Of a stretch of 64,000 bases of DNA, positions 24,591 through 34,900 are shown one piece after another (position 1 is the stretch's first letter; each line of letters starts with the position of its first letter). This stretch comes from AP-15 sp963735445. Lineage in GTDB: Bacteria > Pseudomonadota > Alphaproteobacteria > ATCC43930 > CGMCC-115725. The stretch is from contig CAVTLC010000037.1 of NCBI GenBank assembly GCA_963735445.1, positions 1-64,000 of the forward strand, given 5' to 3'. Below the pieces are notes generated by a model. The model had not been told where the DNA came from, made no database searches, and was given only the letters and a program-made list of their open reading frames with translations. Made by a program: the position numbers and the translations under genes.

Positions 24591-26966
24591 TCATTGTGAG
24601 GTTCCGCCAAACGACGCGATATTGCCGCCGATTTCGCCGATGTTCTTAAACACGAGGCTGAATAAGACAGAGTAACCCGGGGTAACCGCACCGTTGCGGA
24701 TCCCCGATTGCGTAAGCGCACCGACAAAGGCCATGCATTCGTCCTGGTAAATCGCCGAGATGGAAGCGTAAAGGCTGCTGTTGGCGGAGGTCGTGGTTGT
24801 CACGCCATTGATAATGTTGGTGCTCCCGTTGAGGTTGAGAGTTTCGCTACCCTGCAGGGACCAATACCGCGTTAGCTTTGCCGTGGCGTTGAAAGAAAGT
24901 TGTTCCTGCTTTCCGTAAAGCACTGACTGCCCGGTGGTCGGGTTGGTGGCGACATCGCTCGCGGTCTGGGCCGGGATAAGAATATAGGTGGCGCCGACTT
25001 TCAGATTTTGCGGCCCCGTATAAACGGAAGCCAATTGTTCCCGGTAGGCGAGGTTCGTTCCGTCGAGGCGAAATCGATAAATCAGATCGAGATATGAACT
25101 GGGCTGCAGCACCACGCGGCCGACAACGTCGGACAAACGATTGAACGCGCCCGATCCCGGCGGCAGAAAGGGATTGACCTCCGCGCGATAGCTCTGACCG
25201 ACAAGGGCGCGGTAGCTGCCGCCATTATTATCGTAAAGACCGAGCTTCAAGCCGTAATCGACCCGCTGGCCGGTATCGACGATGTCGTAGCCGGCGAGGC
25301 GGTCGGGACGAAACAGCAGCGAATCGTTGTAGTTGAAAGAGAGGCTGTCCTCGTTAGGTATCTTGCGTTGGTTGCCGCCGTTGGGGCCGGCGTAAACCCC
25401 AGCAATCGGTTCGATCACCGGTGTCAGGAGACCGCGGTGGATCAGCGGGAAACTCCAGGTCAGCCCGACCTGCGGAAAAATCCGGCCGGTCACAAAGTTG
25501 GGGTTGATCGGCTCGGCCGGTGGCATTCCGTCGACCGGGAAATAGGCCGACGGCAAATCGGGGTTCGACACCGGGCTCAAATCGTTGACCCAATAACCGT
25601 CGCCCCGAGCGCTGGCATAAAGCTTGTACTGACTGCCGATTCCGTCTCGGAACGTTGCGTCCCACGCGGCGCCGAGCGATACCCGCCTGGTCTGCGTGCC
25701 CTCCGCGCGGACAATGTCCAGAAGGTTGCCGTTTAGGTTCCACCGTCCGCCAAGTGCGTCGGGCTCGCTCTGCCAATTGCGGTTGATGACCGGCAACACG
25801 ATCGGCTGGGTCGAAACCCCGACCCCCGGAATCAAGGGCTGGAAAGCGTAGGCATCGATATCGGTCGACGAACGCAGTCCAAAGCCTTCGAGATAGGCAC
25901 GGCTGATTTCGGCATTCAGCGGCGGATTTCCGAAACCGAATTGCAGCAGGTAGCTCTGATCGGTGGTGCGCTGCAGATTGAGGCCGGTCCGCCAATCCGG
26001 AGCAAAGTCAAATTCGGCGGTCGAGTTGATGTTGCCACGCAGCTGGCCGCCACTCACCTGCGCCGTGTTCGGGTTGCTGAAATTGATGCTGCCGAGGGCG
26101 TCGATCGCGCCATTGCCGAATTGTTGCCGGTATTCGGTTTCGAAAACCGGCCCCGCTTTGCTCGTTATGCGCGGCACGAGGGTGATGTCCTTGTCGGGAC
26201 CGAGCACGAGGAAATAGGGAATGGTGACATTCGCGCCGACGTTGCTGGACCCGCCGAAGAACGGGGTCAGAAAGCCGCTGGCGCGTTTCACCGAGGGGTC
26301 CGGCATCGACAAATAAGGAAAATAAAAAATCGGCCAGCCGTCGATTTGCATTGCGACGTCGCGCATTTCGATCAGCTTGAACTCTCTGTCATCATCGATC
26401 TGGCGGGCGACGAACTGCCACGCCGGCGGCGCGCTCGGGTCGTTGCGGCACAAATCGCACGGCGAATAGACGCTGCGCCGCAGCTCGATCCGATTTTTGT
26501 TGGTCAGCCGCGCCGTATTCGCGGCTAATCGCGAGCGATCAGTCAGCAACATCCGAACGCTCTCGGCAAAGCCGTCACCCATTGCCTTGCGAAGCTCGAG
26601 GTAATCGGCAAACACGATCTCGCCGGTCGGTCGCGACAGGCTGACATGCCCCGACGCCGTAATCGTATCGGTGCGCTGGTTATAGGTTACCGTGTCCGCG
26701 AGCAGCACGTCGCCGTTTTGCGACAGCTCGACATTCCCGCGAGCAATCGTCAAACCAAGGTCATCATTGTGCTCGAGTTCATCGGCGCGCAAGACGATCG
26801 GCGCATTCTGGTTTTGTTGGGCCGATCGGGAGAAGCCGAACTGTGCTGCCGCCGGGAAGACGATCGCAACAGCTGCAGTCAACCCCAGCAGCACCGCCAT
26901 CAGCAGGAGTGGCGAACCGATCCGAAATCTACCCTGCCGGTGGTCGAGCCCCGGCCACCGCACCAT
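24591..26966 (-). CDS. lptD: LPS-assembly outer-membrane protein LptD
   Basis: A 791-residue LptD that inserts LPS into the outer leaflet with LptE. A signal peptide (LLLMAVLLGLTAAVAIVFPAAAQ) is followed by an OstA/LptA-like domain (APIVLRADELEHNDDLGLTIARGNVEL) and a large beta-barrel. YSPCDLC in the plug junction and a cysteine near the C-terminus (YQDECMAFVG) are consistent with disulfide-dependent maturation. The start at 26966 shares one base with the lptG stop (TGATG). Confidence 0.94.
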   Translation of the reverse strand: MVRWPGLDHRQGRFRIGSPLLLMAVLLGLTAAVAIVFPAAAQFGFSRSAQQNQNAPIVLRADELEHNDDLGLTIARGNVELSQNGDVLLADTVTYNQRTDTITASGHVSLSRPTGEIVFADYLELRKAMGDGFAESVRMLLTDRSRLAANTARLTNKNRIELRRSVYSPCDLCRNDPSAPPAWQFVARQIDDDREFKLIEMRDVAMQIDGWPIFYFPYLSMPDPSVKRASGFLTPFFGGSSNVGANVTIPYFLVLGPDKDITLVPRITSKAGPVFETEYRQQFGNGAIDALGSINFSNPNTAQVSGGQLRGNINSTAEFDFAPDWRTGLNLQRTTDQSYLLQFGFGNPPLNAEISRAYLEGFGLRSSTDIDAYAFQPLIPGVGVSTQPIVLPVINRNWQSEPDALGGRWNLNGNLLDIVRAEGTQTRRVSLGAAWDATFRDGIGSQYKLYASARGDGYWVNDLSPVSNPDLPSAYFPVDGMPPAEPINPNFVTGRIFPQVGLTWSFPLIHRGLLTPVIEPIAGVYAGPNGGNQRKIPNEDSLSFNYNDSLLFRPDRLAGYDIVDTGQRVDYGLKLGLYDNNGGSYRALVGQSYRAEVNPFLPPGSGAFNRLSDVVGRVVLQPSSYLDLIYRFRLDGTNLAYREQLASVYTGPQNLKVGATYILIPAQTASDVATNPTTGQSVLYGKQEQLSFNATAKLTRYWSLQGSETLNLNGSTNIINGVTTTTSANSSLYASISAIYQDECMAFVGALTQSGIRNGAVTPGYSVLFSLVFKNIGEIGGNIASFGGTSQ

Positions 26967-28066
26967 CACCCGTCTTCCAGATGCAGCAGGGTCGAGATGC
27001 CGAAGATTAGGCTTACCCCGGTCGGGGTCCAGGCGGCCAGCGCCACCGGAACCTTGTCCGAGATGCCAAGCGCGAAGACAATATTCGATACCACAAACAG
27101 GATGAACCCGCTCGCCACGCCGCCGACGATCATCAACGTCGTACCGCCGCGCCGCTGCATCCGTAGGCTGAAGATAGCGGCGATCAATACCATGGAGCAC
27201 AATAAAAATGGACGGGCGAGCAGGACATCGTAATGCAGCCGATGACGCTGCGCGGGAAATCCGGACCGCTCAAGCAATTCGATAAAGCCCGGCAGATCCC
27301 AAAAAGACATTGTCTCCGGCGAGGCAAAGCTCTGTTCGATTTTGTGGGGGGTCAACTGGGTCGGCAACTGCCATTGAGTAAAAGTCTCGGGCGGCTTGTC
27401 TGGGCGCCAGCGGACACCGTCTTCGATCAGCCAGTTGCCGGTTTCGAGCCGCGCCGCCCGCGCATCGATTCGCGACGTGAACCGGGTATGATCGTCGAAA
27501 AAAAAGATCGAGACGCTGTCGAGCAGCCGATCGGGTGAGGCAAATTTGCCGCCGTGAATGATGATCTGGTCCCCGGTCCGGTCGCTCTGGCGCAGCCAGA
27601 AGCCCGCACTCGACAAAACCGTTTCGCTCGGGCCGCCACCCCCAAGAACCTGGGCATCGAGCTTTTCAAAGGCCGCCGCGGCCCGCGAAGCAATCGGGTT
27701 GAAGATAGTGACGGCGATGACCCCGATTAGCAGCGCCACAAGGGCCGCCGGCATCAGGAATTGCCATACCGAGACGCCTGCGGCGCGCACGATGACAAGC
27801 TCGTTGTTGCGGGTCAGTCGCCAAAAGGCGAGCATCGTTCCAAACAGCACCGCGAACGGCAGCACATCTTGCGCAGTCTGGGGCGACTGAAGAGCCGCCA
27901 TCTCGAACAACAGGCTCAGCGTCGCCTGTACTTTTGACCCGCCGCGGCGAATCAGCTCGATGTAGTCGGCCAGAAAGGTGACGACCGCCATCGTCCCGAA
28001 AACACCACAGAACCATAAGAAAAAGTGGCGGGCGATATAGGCGGATAAAGTTTTTCCGAGGTGCAT
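26966..28066 (-). CDS. lptG: LPS export ABC permease LptG
   Basis: A 366-residue YjgP/YjgQ-family permease of the LptB2FG LPS extractor. Three N-terminal transmembrane helices, a periplasmic beta-jellyroll (residues about 140-270) and three C-terminal helices are visible. The ATG at 28066 (MHLGKTLSAYIARHF) is preferred; a TTG at 28087 adds seven residues. The gene is 30 nt downstream of lptF and overlaps lptD. The ATPase lptB is not in the window. Confidence 0.93.
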   Translation of the reverse strand: MHLGKTLSAYIARHFFLWFCGVFGTMAVVTFLADYIELIRRGGSKVQATLSLLFEMAALQSPQTAQDVLPFAVLFGTMLAFWRLTRNNELVIVRAAGVSVWQFLMPAALVALLIGVIAVTIFNPIASRAAAAFEKLDAQVLGGGGPSETVLSSAGFWLRQSDRTGDQIIIHGGKFASPDRLLDSVSIFFFDDHTRFTSRIDARAARLETGNWLIEDGVRWRPDKPPETFTQWQLPTQLTPHKIEQSFASPETMSFWDLPGFIELLERSGFPAQRHRLHYDVLLARPFLLCSMVLIAAIFSLRMQRRGGTTLMIVGGVASGFILFVVSNIVFALGISDKVPVALAAWTPTGVSLIFGISTLLHLEDG

Positions 28067-28096
28067 GCCCGGCCGCCTCGCCAGCAAAGCGGATGG

Positions 28097-29218
28097 TTAG
28101 CGCGTGCGGGCGGCCGCAAAAGCCGGCCAGCGAACGCCAAAGCGGATTCCACGATGCTGCAAAATCATCAGACTAACCACGAAGGGTAATAGGTTGATCA
28201 CGTACATCAGCGGGATCGCCTGTTCAAAGCGAGCCGCCAGATTATTAACGCCGAGGCTGCCTGTCTGAAACAGGAACGCGACCCCGACGGCGAGCATAAC
28301 GCGGTTAGCCTGCCCGCGGCGGCTGAACTCGCCGGGCAGCAGACAGGCGAGGGGAATCAGGGAAAAGCCGAGAACCGAAAGCGGAACCAGCAGCCGCTGA
28401 TGGGCCTCCATAATAAAGCTCCGCCGTATGACCAAGTCATGCGTCGTCGGGAACATCAGCTCTCCGAGAAAGCGCTCCTCGGCCCCACGAAAGCGCACGA
28501 CCGGGGCATCTTGCAAGCTGCCGAGGTCGAGTGTGTAGCGTTGGAACGTCAGAACCGAAAGTTTGCGGGTTTGAGGGTCCAGTTGTTGTCGGTTTCCATT
28601 GAACATGACAATCCGCGAACCCGCGGGCGTATCGATAAACGCGGCGCGCTCGGCAAGGATTGTGACCGGTCGTTGTCGGTCGCGGTTGTCGTTGATCAAC
28701 AAGCCTACGACATCGCCGTTGGCGTCGCGATTGCGGATGTAAAATGTCAGCTTGTCCGAAACCGTCGTAAAGGTGCCCTCTTGGATCAGGCTGGAGACGA
28801 AGCGGTTGCGGATTTCGAACTGCAAGTCCTTAAACGCCTGGCTGGTCACTGGCAGCACATAAAGCGACAGGCTCATCAATATTGCGAAGGCGATCGCGGC
28901 CAGAATCAGGACCGGCCGAGCAAGCGACATCGGACCCAATCCTGCCGCCCGCATGACGACGAGTTCGCTCTCGGTGGTCAACCGGTTAAAGGTGAGCAGC
29001 ACCGCGACAAACAAACCGATCGGCAGCACGATGTCGAGAAACCGCGGCAGAATTAACATTGCCAGATAAAGGAAGACATCGAGAGATAGACCGCGGTTGA
29101 CGATCAGATCAATCAGCGGAAGCGACTGGGCAAGCCAAACCGCCGCACTGAGCGCCGCCGTCACGAAAATCATGACACCCAAGCACTGCCGTAAGATATA
29201 TCGGGTAACGCCGCTCAT
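28097..29218 (-). CDS. lptF: LPS export ABC permease LptF
   Basis: A 373-residue partner of LptG with the same topology. The start MSGVTRYILRQCLGVMIFVTAALSA and the FNRLTTESELVVMRAAGLGP segment are typical of LptF and contact LptB. The ATG at 29218 was chosen because upstream in-frame starts (to 29320) add residues without family support. It is the first gene of a six-gene run (lptF-lptG-lptD-surA-pdxA-ksgA), divergent from the GT39 gene. Confidence 0.93.
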   Translation of the reverse strand: MSGVTRYILRQCLGVMIFVTAALSAAVWLAQSLPLIDLIVNRGLSLDVFLYLAMLILPRFLDIVLPIGLFVAVLLTFNRLTTESELVVMRAAGLGPMSLARPVLILAAIAFAILMSLSLYVLPVTSQAFKDLQFEIRNRFVSSLIQEGTFTTVSDKLTFYIRNRDANGDVVGLLINDNRDRQRPVTILAERAAFIDTPAGSRIVMFNGNRQQLDPQTRKLSVLTFQRYTLDLGSLQDAPVVRFRGAEERFLGELMFPTTHDLVIRRSFIMEAHQRLLVPLSVLGFSLIPLACLLPGEFSRRGQANRVMLAVGVAFLFQTGSLGVNNLAARFEQAIPLMYVINLLPFVVSLMILQHRGIRFGVRWPAFAAARTR

Positions 29219-29518
29219 CGACGCGCGATCATAGGGAGGCGACCCGGCGCCGGCCAGAGCCATCGTCGCGCCCTCGAAGATGACGGTCGCAAGGTTTTGG
29301 TCAGCCACACCACTGATCAAGAGCCATTCGCATTGGGTGGGAGTGTCGTGGCATTCTCAGTTCGCCCGGCGGGAGCGGTCCAGCCGACAGCATTACCCGC
29401 ACGTGACGGCGCCTCCTGTGACGGATCTGCCGGCGCTGTTGCCCCGCTCGCGGGAGCGACAATACCGGGAAACGCCCGATGCGAACGGCTTGTTGCTGCC
29501 CCACCGGATACCCCTTTG

Positions 29519-30961
29519 GTGACGCCAATTGCTGTCGCAGCGGCGGCGCTGGGGCTGCTGACGATTTTGCGGCTGGTTATGGCAGCTTTGCTGCCGCTGT
29601 CACCCGATGAGGCTTACTATTGGGTTTGGTCGCGCGCGCTGGCGCCGGGCTATGCCGATCATCCTCCGATGGTGGCGCTATGGATCCGCGCCGGAACGTG
29701 GGTTGCCGGCGAATGCGCCATCGGCGTCCGGCTGCTGGGGCCGCTTTCGGCGGCGCTCGGTTCGGCATTGCTCTGGGACACCGCAGAGCGTCTGCTGCCG
29801 GCTCGAAACGCCGGCATTTGGGCAGTCTTGTTGCTGAATTCGATGCTTTTGGCCGGCGCCGGAGCGATCATCGTCACGCCCGATTCGCCGCTGCTGTTTT
29901 TCTGGACCTGCGCGCTGTGGGCGATGGCGCGGCTAATCGCCGGGGGGTCGGGCGCGTGGTGGCTCGCGGTCGGCCTGTTCGTCGGCCTCGCCATCGCAAG
30001 TAAGTATACGGCGGTGTTGCTGGTGCTTGGCATCGCTCTCTGGCTAGCTTCGGCAGGGCGAATATGGCTGATGCGGCGTGAGCCCTATCTCGGCGCCGCG
30101 TTGATGCTGATCGTCGTCACGCCGGTGTTGTGGTGGAATGCCTCCCACGGATGGGTCAGCTTTTTGCGGCAAGGCGGGCGGGCTGGGAACTGGTCGCCGG
30201 AACGAGCGCCGCAATTTCTGCTCGAGCTTTTCGGTGGCCAAATCGCCCTTGCCACGCCGCTGATTTTTCTACTCTGCGCCGCTGGAATGGCGCTCGCCGC
30301 GCGCTCTGCTTGGCGCGGATGGGATCCGGCCTGGAGCTTGCTCGCGATCCTCACTCTGTTCCCGGTGCTGGTCTTCGTGCAGCACGCGATCGGAGACCGG
30401 GTCCAACCGAATTGGCCCGCCATAATCTATCCCGCCGCGGTCATCGCGGCGGCCGGATTGAGCGCACGCTTCTGGCGCAGGCTGCGTCTTCCGGCGATCG
30501 CGCTCGGCCTACTGATGACGGGCGCCGTTTATGTGCAAGCGGCGTTCATGCCGCTGGCCTTGCCGGCCAAGCTCGACCCGATCGCACTTCAAATGTCGGG
30601 TTGGCGGGGTCTCGCCGCCGCCGTAGCAGACGCCCGCCGTGCTACCGCCGCCAGCTTCGTCGCGGCCGACAATTACGGCCTCGCCGCGGAATTGGCCCGC
30701 CACCTCCCCGCGGATGTGCCGGTGATCGCGATCGGTCCGCGGTGGTCGAGCTTCAGCCTGCCGGCAGCCGCGGTCGACGGCATGTCGGGCCTGCTGGTGC
30801 AATCCGAGCACCATGCCACGCCAATCTGGAGCGCGGCCGAGGTGATCGGGACCGTCACTCGCGAAAGCCGCGGCGTTTTGGTCGAAAGATATCGGCTCTA
30901 TCGGGTCCGCCCCGATCATTCCACAAGCGCCGTGCTTCTGCCCCATCCGTCCAGCCGATAG
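29519..30961 (+). CDS. GT39 (ArnT-like) membrane glycosyltransferase
   Basis: A GT-C membrane glycosyltransferase of about 480 residues with roughly ten or more transmembrane helices. The first periplasmic loop carries DEAYYWVWSRALAPGYADHPPMVA, the Asp-Glu and aromatic signature of GT39/ArnT-like enzymes. They move a sugar from a lipid carrier to lipid A, glycan or protein. The start is ambiguous: GTG 29519 or TTG 29516 puts the first helix near the N-terminus, while the frame is open back to 29297. The 300 nt before 29519 hold no other gene. Its target is unknown. Confidence 0.85.
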   Translation: MTPIAVAAAALGLLTILRLVMAALLPLSPDEAYYWVWSRALAPGYADHPPMVALWIRAGTWVAGECAIGVRLLGPLSAALGSALLWDTAERLLPARNAGIWAVLLLNSMLLAGAGAIIVTPDSPLLFFWTCALWAMARLIAGGSGAWWLAVGLFVGLAIASKYTAVLLVLGIALWLASAGRIWLMRREPYLGAALMLIVVTPVLWWNASHGWVSFLRQGGRAGNWSPERAPQFLLELFGGQIALATPLIFLLCAAGMALAARSAWRGWDPAWSLLAILTLFPVLVFVQHAIGDRVQPNWPAIIYPAAVIAAAGLSARFWRRLRLPAIALGLLMTGAVYVQAAFMPLALPAKLDPIALQMSGWRGLAAAVADARRATAASFVAADNYGLAAELARHLPADVPVIAIGPRWSSFSLPAAAVDGMSGLLVQSEHHATPIWSAAEVIGTVTRESRGVLVERYRLYRVRPDHSTSAVLLPHPSSR

Positions 30962-31159
30962 TCGATGGCCAGAGCGGGTTTGGAGAACACCGGTAATCGA
31001 CAGGCAGCGGCAGAGCTGTGAAGAGCAGCGGCACGTCAATTGCGGTCGCTGGCGCGATGGGGTCTGGCCAGATATATCTAGCCGGCAAATATCTACTGGC
31101 GGACTCACCCCGTGCCGCCGCCGGTGGTGGTGTCGCCGCAACGTCTTCGAGGTCGCTTG

Positions 31160-32674
31160 ATGAAGATTAGTTTTGCCAAGCCGGACCTGCCCCGTTCGGG
31201 TGCCGCTGTGGTCGGAATATGGGAGGAACGCGTATTGACCCCTTCCGCTCGCCGGCTGGACGAGGCAACGGATGGAGCCATTGCGCGCGCGCTCGCGAGT
31301 GCGGCCCGCTTCCATGGCAAGAAAGGCGATTTGCTGTCGATCATAGCGCCGGCAAAGCTGCCCCTCAGCCGCATCGTCCTGGCCGGTTTCGGTAAGCCTG
31401 AGAAAGCGAATTCGCGGATTTTCGAGGAGGTGGGTGGAGCGCTGGCGGCGCATTTGAACGGTGCCGGGGAGAGCCAAGCGACAATCTCGGTCGATGTCGC
31501 GGAGGGGGTCCCGGTCGCCGCCGGCGATGCGGCGGCAGCGCTGGCTTTGGGAACGCAGCTGCGATCGTATCGCTTCGACCGGTACAAGACGAAAGAGAAG
31601 CCCGAGAAAAAGCCGTCTCTGCAGCAGCTGACGATTGCCACCGACGCACCTGACGCGGCGCAGCTAGCGTATCAACCTCTCGAACAGACGGCCGAAGCCG
31701 TTTGCTTTACGCGCGATCTCGTTTCTGAGCCGGGCAATGTGATCTACCCCGAAACCTTGGCCGAGCAGGCCCGCACGCTCGAAAAGCTCGGGGTCGAGGT
31801 CGAGGTGCTCGACGAGGCAGCGATGCGTGAGCTGGGCATGGGTGCGTTGCTCGGCGTCGCCCAAGGCAGCGCCAAGCCGCCGCGGCTCGTCGTGATGCAG
31901 TGGCGGGGAGCGGGCAAGGACAAGGACGATGGCCAGCCGGCGCCCCTCGCTTTTATCGGCAAGGGGGTCACGTTCGACACCGGCGGCATTTCGATCAAGC
32001 CCGCCGCCGGTATGGGCGAGATGAAGTGGGACATGGCCGGCTCCGCGGTCGTCATCGGCCTGCTTCGGCTGTTGGCAGCGCGCAAGGCCAAGGTGAACGC
32101 CATCGGCGTTGTCGGCCTTGTCGAGAATATGCCGTCCGGCACGGCACAGCGGCCCGGCGACATCGTCACCTCGATGTCGGGGCAAACGATCGAAGTCTTG
32201 AACACCGATGCCGAAGGCCGGCTCGTACTGGCCGACGCCATGTGGTATTGCCAGGACCGCTTCAAGCCGCGGCTGATGATCGACCTCGCAACCTTGACCG
32301 GTGCGATCGTCGTCGCGCTCGGGCACCACAACGCCGGCCTGTTTACAAACGACGACGAGTTGGCAACGCGGCTGATCGAGGCGGGCAAGGCGGTGGGCGA
32401 AGAGGTTTGGCGCCTCCCGCTCGCCGAAGCCTATGACCGCGACATCGACAGCGACGCTGCCGACGTCAAGAATATCGGCGGGGGGCGCGCCGGCGGCAGC
32501 ATCACCGCCGCCCAATTCCTGCAGCGCTTTGTCAACAAGGTGCCTTGGGCGCATCTCGACATCGCCGGAATGGCATGGTCGAGCAAGGATGCGCCCACCG
32601 TGCCGAAGGGGGCGACGGCGTTTGGTCTGCGGCTACTCGACCGCTTTGTGGCGCAATATTACGAAAAGGAATAG
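31160..32674 (+). CDS. pepA: Leucyl aminopeptidase PepA
   Basis: A 504-residue M17 aminopeptidase with two metal ions. The C-terminal catalytic domain shows GKGVTFDTGGISIKPAAGM with metal-binding Lys and Asp, MKWDMAGSA, and the M17 signature NTDAEGRLVLAD. The ATG at 31160 has GAGG 7 nt upstream. It is divergent from the lptF operon and followed by holC, a conserved pair in proteobacteria. Confidence 0.95.
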   Translation: MKISFAKPDLPRSGAAVVGIWEERVLTPSARRLDEATDGAIARALASAARFHGKKGDLLSIIAPAKLPLSRIVLAGFGKPEKANSRIFEEVGGALAAHLNGAGESQATISVDVAEGVPVAAGDAAAALALGTQLRSYRFDRYKTKEKPEKKPSLQQLTIATDAPDAAQLAYQPLEQTAEAVCFTRDLVSEPGNVIYPETLAEQARTLEKLGVEVEVLDEAAMRELGMGALLGVAQGSAKPPRLVVMQWRGAGKDKDDGQPAPLAFIGKGVTFDTGGISIKPAAGMGEMKWDMAGSAVVIGLLRLLAARKAKVNAIGVVGLVENMPSGTAQRPGDIVTSMSGQTIEVLNTDAEGRLVLADAMWYCQDRFKPRLMIDLATLTGAIVVALGHHNAGLFTNDDELATRLIEAGKAVGEEVWRLPLAEAYDRDIDSDAADVKNIGGGRAGGSITAAQFLQRFVNKVPWAHLDIAGMAWSSKDAPTVPKGATAFGLRLLDRFVAQYYEKE

Positions 32675-32680
32675 CCGCTG

Positions 32681-33128
32681 TTGGCGGAGGTCGGATTTTA
32701 TCATCTGCTGTCGACACCGCTCGAGCGGGCATTGCCGAAATTGCTCGAGCGGGCCCGCGCTCAGGGTTATCCGATTGTCGTGCGGGCCGGTTCTGCAGAG
32801 CGGGTCGCTCAGCTCGAACTCGGTCCTTTGGACCTATGAGGAGGCAAGCTTTTTGCCGCATGGCACGGCCCGTGACGGCGCTGCTGCGGCACATCCGATT
32901 TGCCTGACCGAGCGCGACGACAATCCGAACCAGGCGACCATGCTGGTATTGATCGACGGTCTCGAAGCCGCCGATCTTTCGGCCTTCGCGCGCAGTGCCG
33001 ACATTTTTGACGGCAATGACGAGAGTGCGGTCGAAGCCGCCCGTGGGCGCTGGCGCCGCGCACGCGAGGCCGGTCACAATCTGACGTATTGGCAGCAAAC
33101 AGAAACCGGATGGGAGCGCCGCGCCTGA
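32681..33128 (+). pseudogene. holC: DNA polymerase III chi subunit, frameshifted
   Basis: HolC links the polymerase III clamp loader (through psi) to SSB. The protein starts at TTG 32681 (AEVGFYHLLSTPLERALPKLL), 6 nt after pepA. It reaches RVAQL and then shifts +1 near 32817 to SVLWTYEEASFLPHGTA, ending with YWQQTETGWERRA at 33128. Dropping one A from GAAC gives QLDSVLWTY, close to the family pattern. Without the correction the frame stops at 32839. No other lesion is visible. Confidence 0.85.
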
Positions 33129-33210
33129 CGGAAGGCCGGTTTGTCGGCAATTGCCGCGATGTCGATCGGGCGGTATAACCCCGCCCGCTCGTCGATCGTG
33201 AAAGGTGCCG

Positions 33211-33633
33211 ATGGCCACTGAACGGACGCTGTCAATCCTCAAACCGGACGCTACGCGGCGCAACCTGACCGGGACGATCAACGATCGCTTCGAACGCGGC
33301 GGTCTGCGCATTATTGCGCAGAAGCGACTTCACCTCGGCAAAGAACAGGCCGAGCGATTCTACGGAGTGCACGCGCAGCGGCCATTCTTTCGCAGCCTGG
33401 TCGAATTCATGACCTCCGGGCCGGTGGTCGTTCAAGTGCTGGAAGGACCCGATGCGGTCGCGGTCAACCGCCAAATCATGGGCGCTACCGACCCCGCCAA
33501 GGCGGAGCCCGGTACGATCCGTAAAGACTTCGCTGAATCGATCGAGGCGAATTCCGTGCACGGCTCTGATTCGCTCGAAAACGCGGCGCAAGAGATCGCT
33601 TTCTTCTTCTCGGCGATCGAAATCTTTCCCTAG
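33211..33633 (+). CDS. ndk: Nucleoside diphosphate kinase
   Basis: A 140-residue enzyme that moves the gamma phosphate of ATP to other NDPs through a phosphohistidine. The active-site His is in NSVHGSDSLE. The nucleotide-binding residues of RTLSILKPDATRRN and GATDPAKAEPGTIRKDF are intact. The ATG at 33211 has AAAGG 5 nt upstream; an in-frame GTG at 33205 is less likely. It follows holC by 82 nt and shares one base with the next start (TAGTG). Confidence 0.96.
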   Translation: MATERTLSILKPDATRRNLTGTINDRFERGGLRIIAQKRLHLGKEQAERFYGVHAQRPFFRSLVEFMTSGPVVVQVLEGPDAVAVNRQIMGATDPAKAEPGTIRKDFAESIEANSVHGSDSLENAAQEIAFFFSAIEIFP

Positions 33634-34900
33634 TGCAAGTCAGCGGGCGTTCCGAAGCGAGCGGAAGCGCTCGCGCCCCGCTCCGATCGGCCAACCCGAC
33701 AAAAAAGCTCGCGGGATTACAGGCTTGGCTAGAAGCCGGTCTTTGTCTGGTAGCTCTCTTGTTCTTGCCGCTGCTGGTCGTGGTGCCGCGCGGCATCGCC
33801 GCTCTCGCGACCGTAGCGATGGTGATCGGTGCCGGACTGGTACTTTCACAGAGCGGCCGTCCCGTCTTGAGCGGTGTTGCGACCGTTCCTGCGGCCATAT
33901 TTGCGGCGCTGGTGGTCTGGGGTCTTTGGTCGGCATTGTGGTCGCCCGATCCGATGCATTCGCTGCCGCGAGCTGCGAAGGTCACTGCCCTCGTCGTCGC
34001 CGCTGTGGGTATGGGAACGGCCCGATTGGTTTCGGCCCCGCGGCGGCTGATGTCGTTTCTGCTCGCGGGCTTTACGATCGCGCTGCTGATGACCACGGTC
34101 GATCTCGCTTCGGGCGGGGCGATCAGCAAACCGTTTTCGGACCGGGTCTACCAGCCCGCCTGGCTCAACCAGGTCTCGGTGGCGTTTGCAATCCTATTGT
34201 TGCCCACGAGCGCCGCGTTGATAGAGGCCGGGCACCGGCTCTTCGGCTTGTGTTTGCCGCAGCCGTTACCGGAGCAGTTTTCGCGCTCGTTGGAACCGCA
34301 GCAAAGGTGGCGCTTGCCTGTGGCGTACCCGTCGCGCTGCTCTGCTATTACCACCGTGCCGCCGTCACCCGTATCGCGGCTGTACTCTCGGTTCTAGCCA
34401 TCGTCACTGCGCCGTTCACATTTGCTCGCATCGATCATTGGGCGGGGCTCGTCCACACCGCCAACTCGGTCAAATTGTCTGCCGGCCACCGGCTGTTGAT
34501 TTGGTCTTTTGTCGGAGATCGCATCGCTGAGCATCCCGTGCGCGGCTGGGGACTCAACTCTTCGCGTGCGATCCCCGGCGGCAGCGATCCCATTCGGCCT
34601 AATGAAACCTGGCTGCCTCTACATCCGCACAATGCTCCTCTCCAGATTTGGCTTGAGCTCGGCGTCCCGGGCGCGGTCTTGTTCGGGTTGCTGGGCGGCT
34701 GGTTTTGGCTCGCTGTGGGCCGCGCCGATTGGCCGCGGCTCTACGCTGCGGCGGCATGCGGCAGTCTCGCCACGGCCTTTGTCGCATCTGCCGGTACCTA
34801 TGGCGTCTGGCAGGAGTGGTGGCAGGGCACCTTGGCGATCTCGCTTTTTATGGTCTTAGTCATGGCGCGAGTAGCGATGTCGAACGTAGAGCGGGGGTAA
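33633..34900 (+). pseudogene. O-antigen ligase/polymerase family protein, frameshifted
   Basis: A polytopic membrane protein of the Wzy/WaaL (O-antigen ligase) family, about 420 residues if repaired. The first half reads from GTG 33633 to AALIEAGHRL. A one-base loss near 34236-34243 moves the frame to RLVFAAAVTGAVFALVG. The second half has the family loop with GHRLLIWSFVGDRIAEHPVRGWG and HPHNAPLQIWLELGVPG. It would join O-antigen or a related glycan to a lipid carrier in the periplasm. It lies with other surface-sugar genes (29.5-37.5 kb). Confidence 0.82.
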
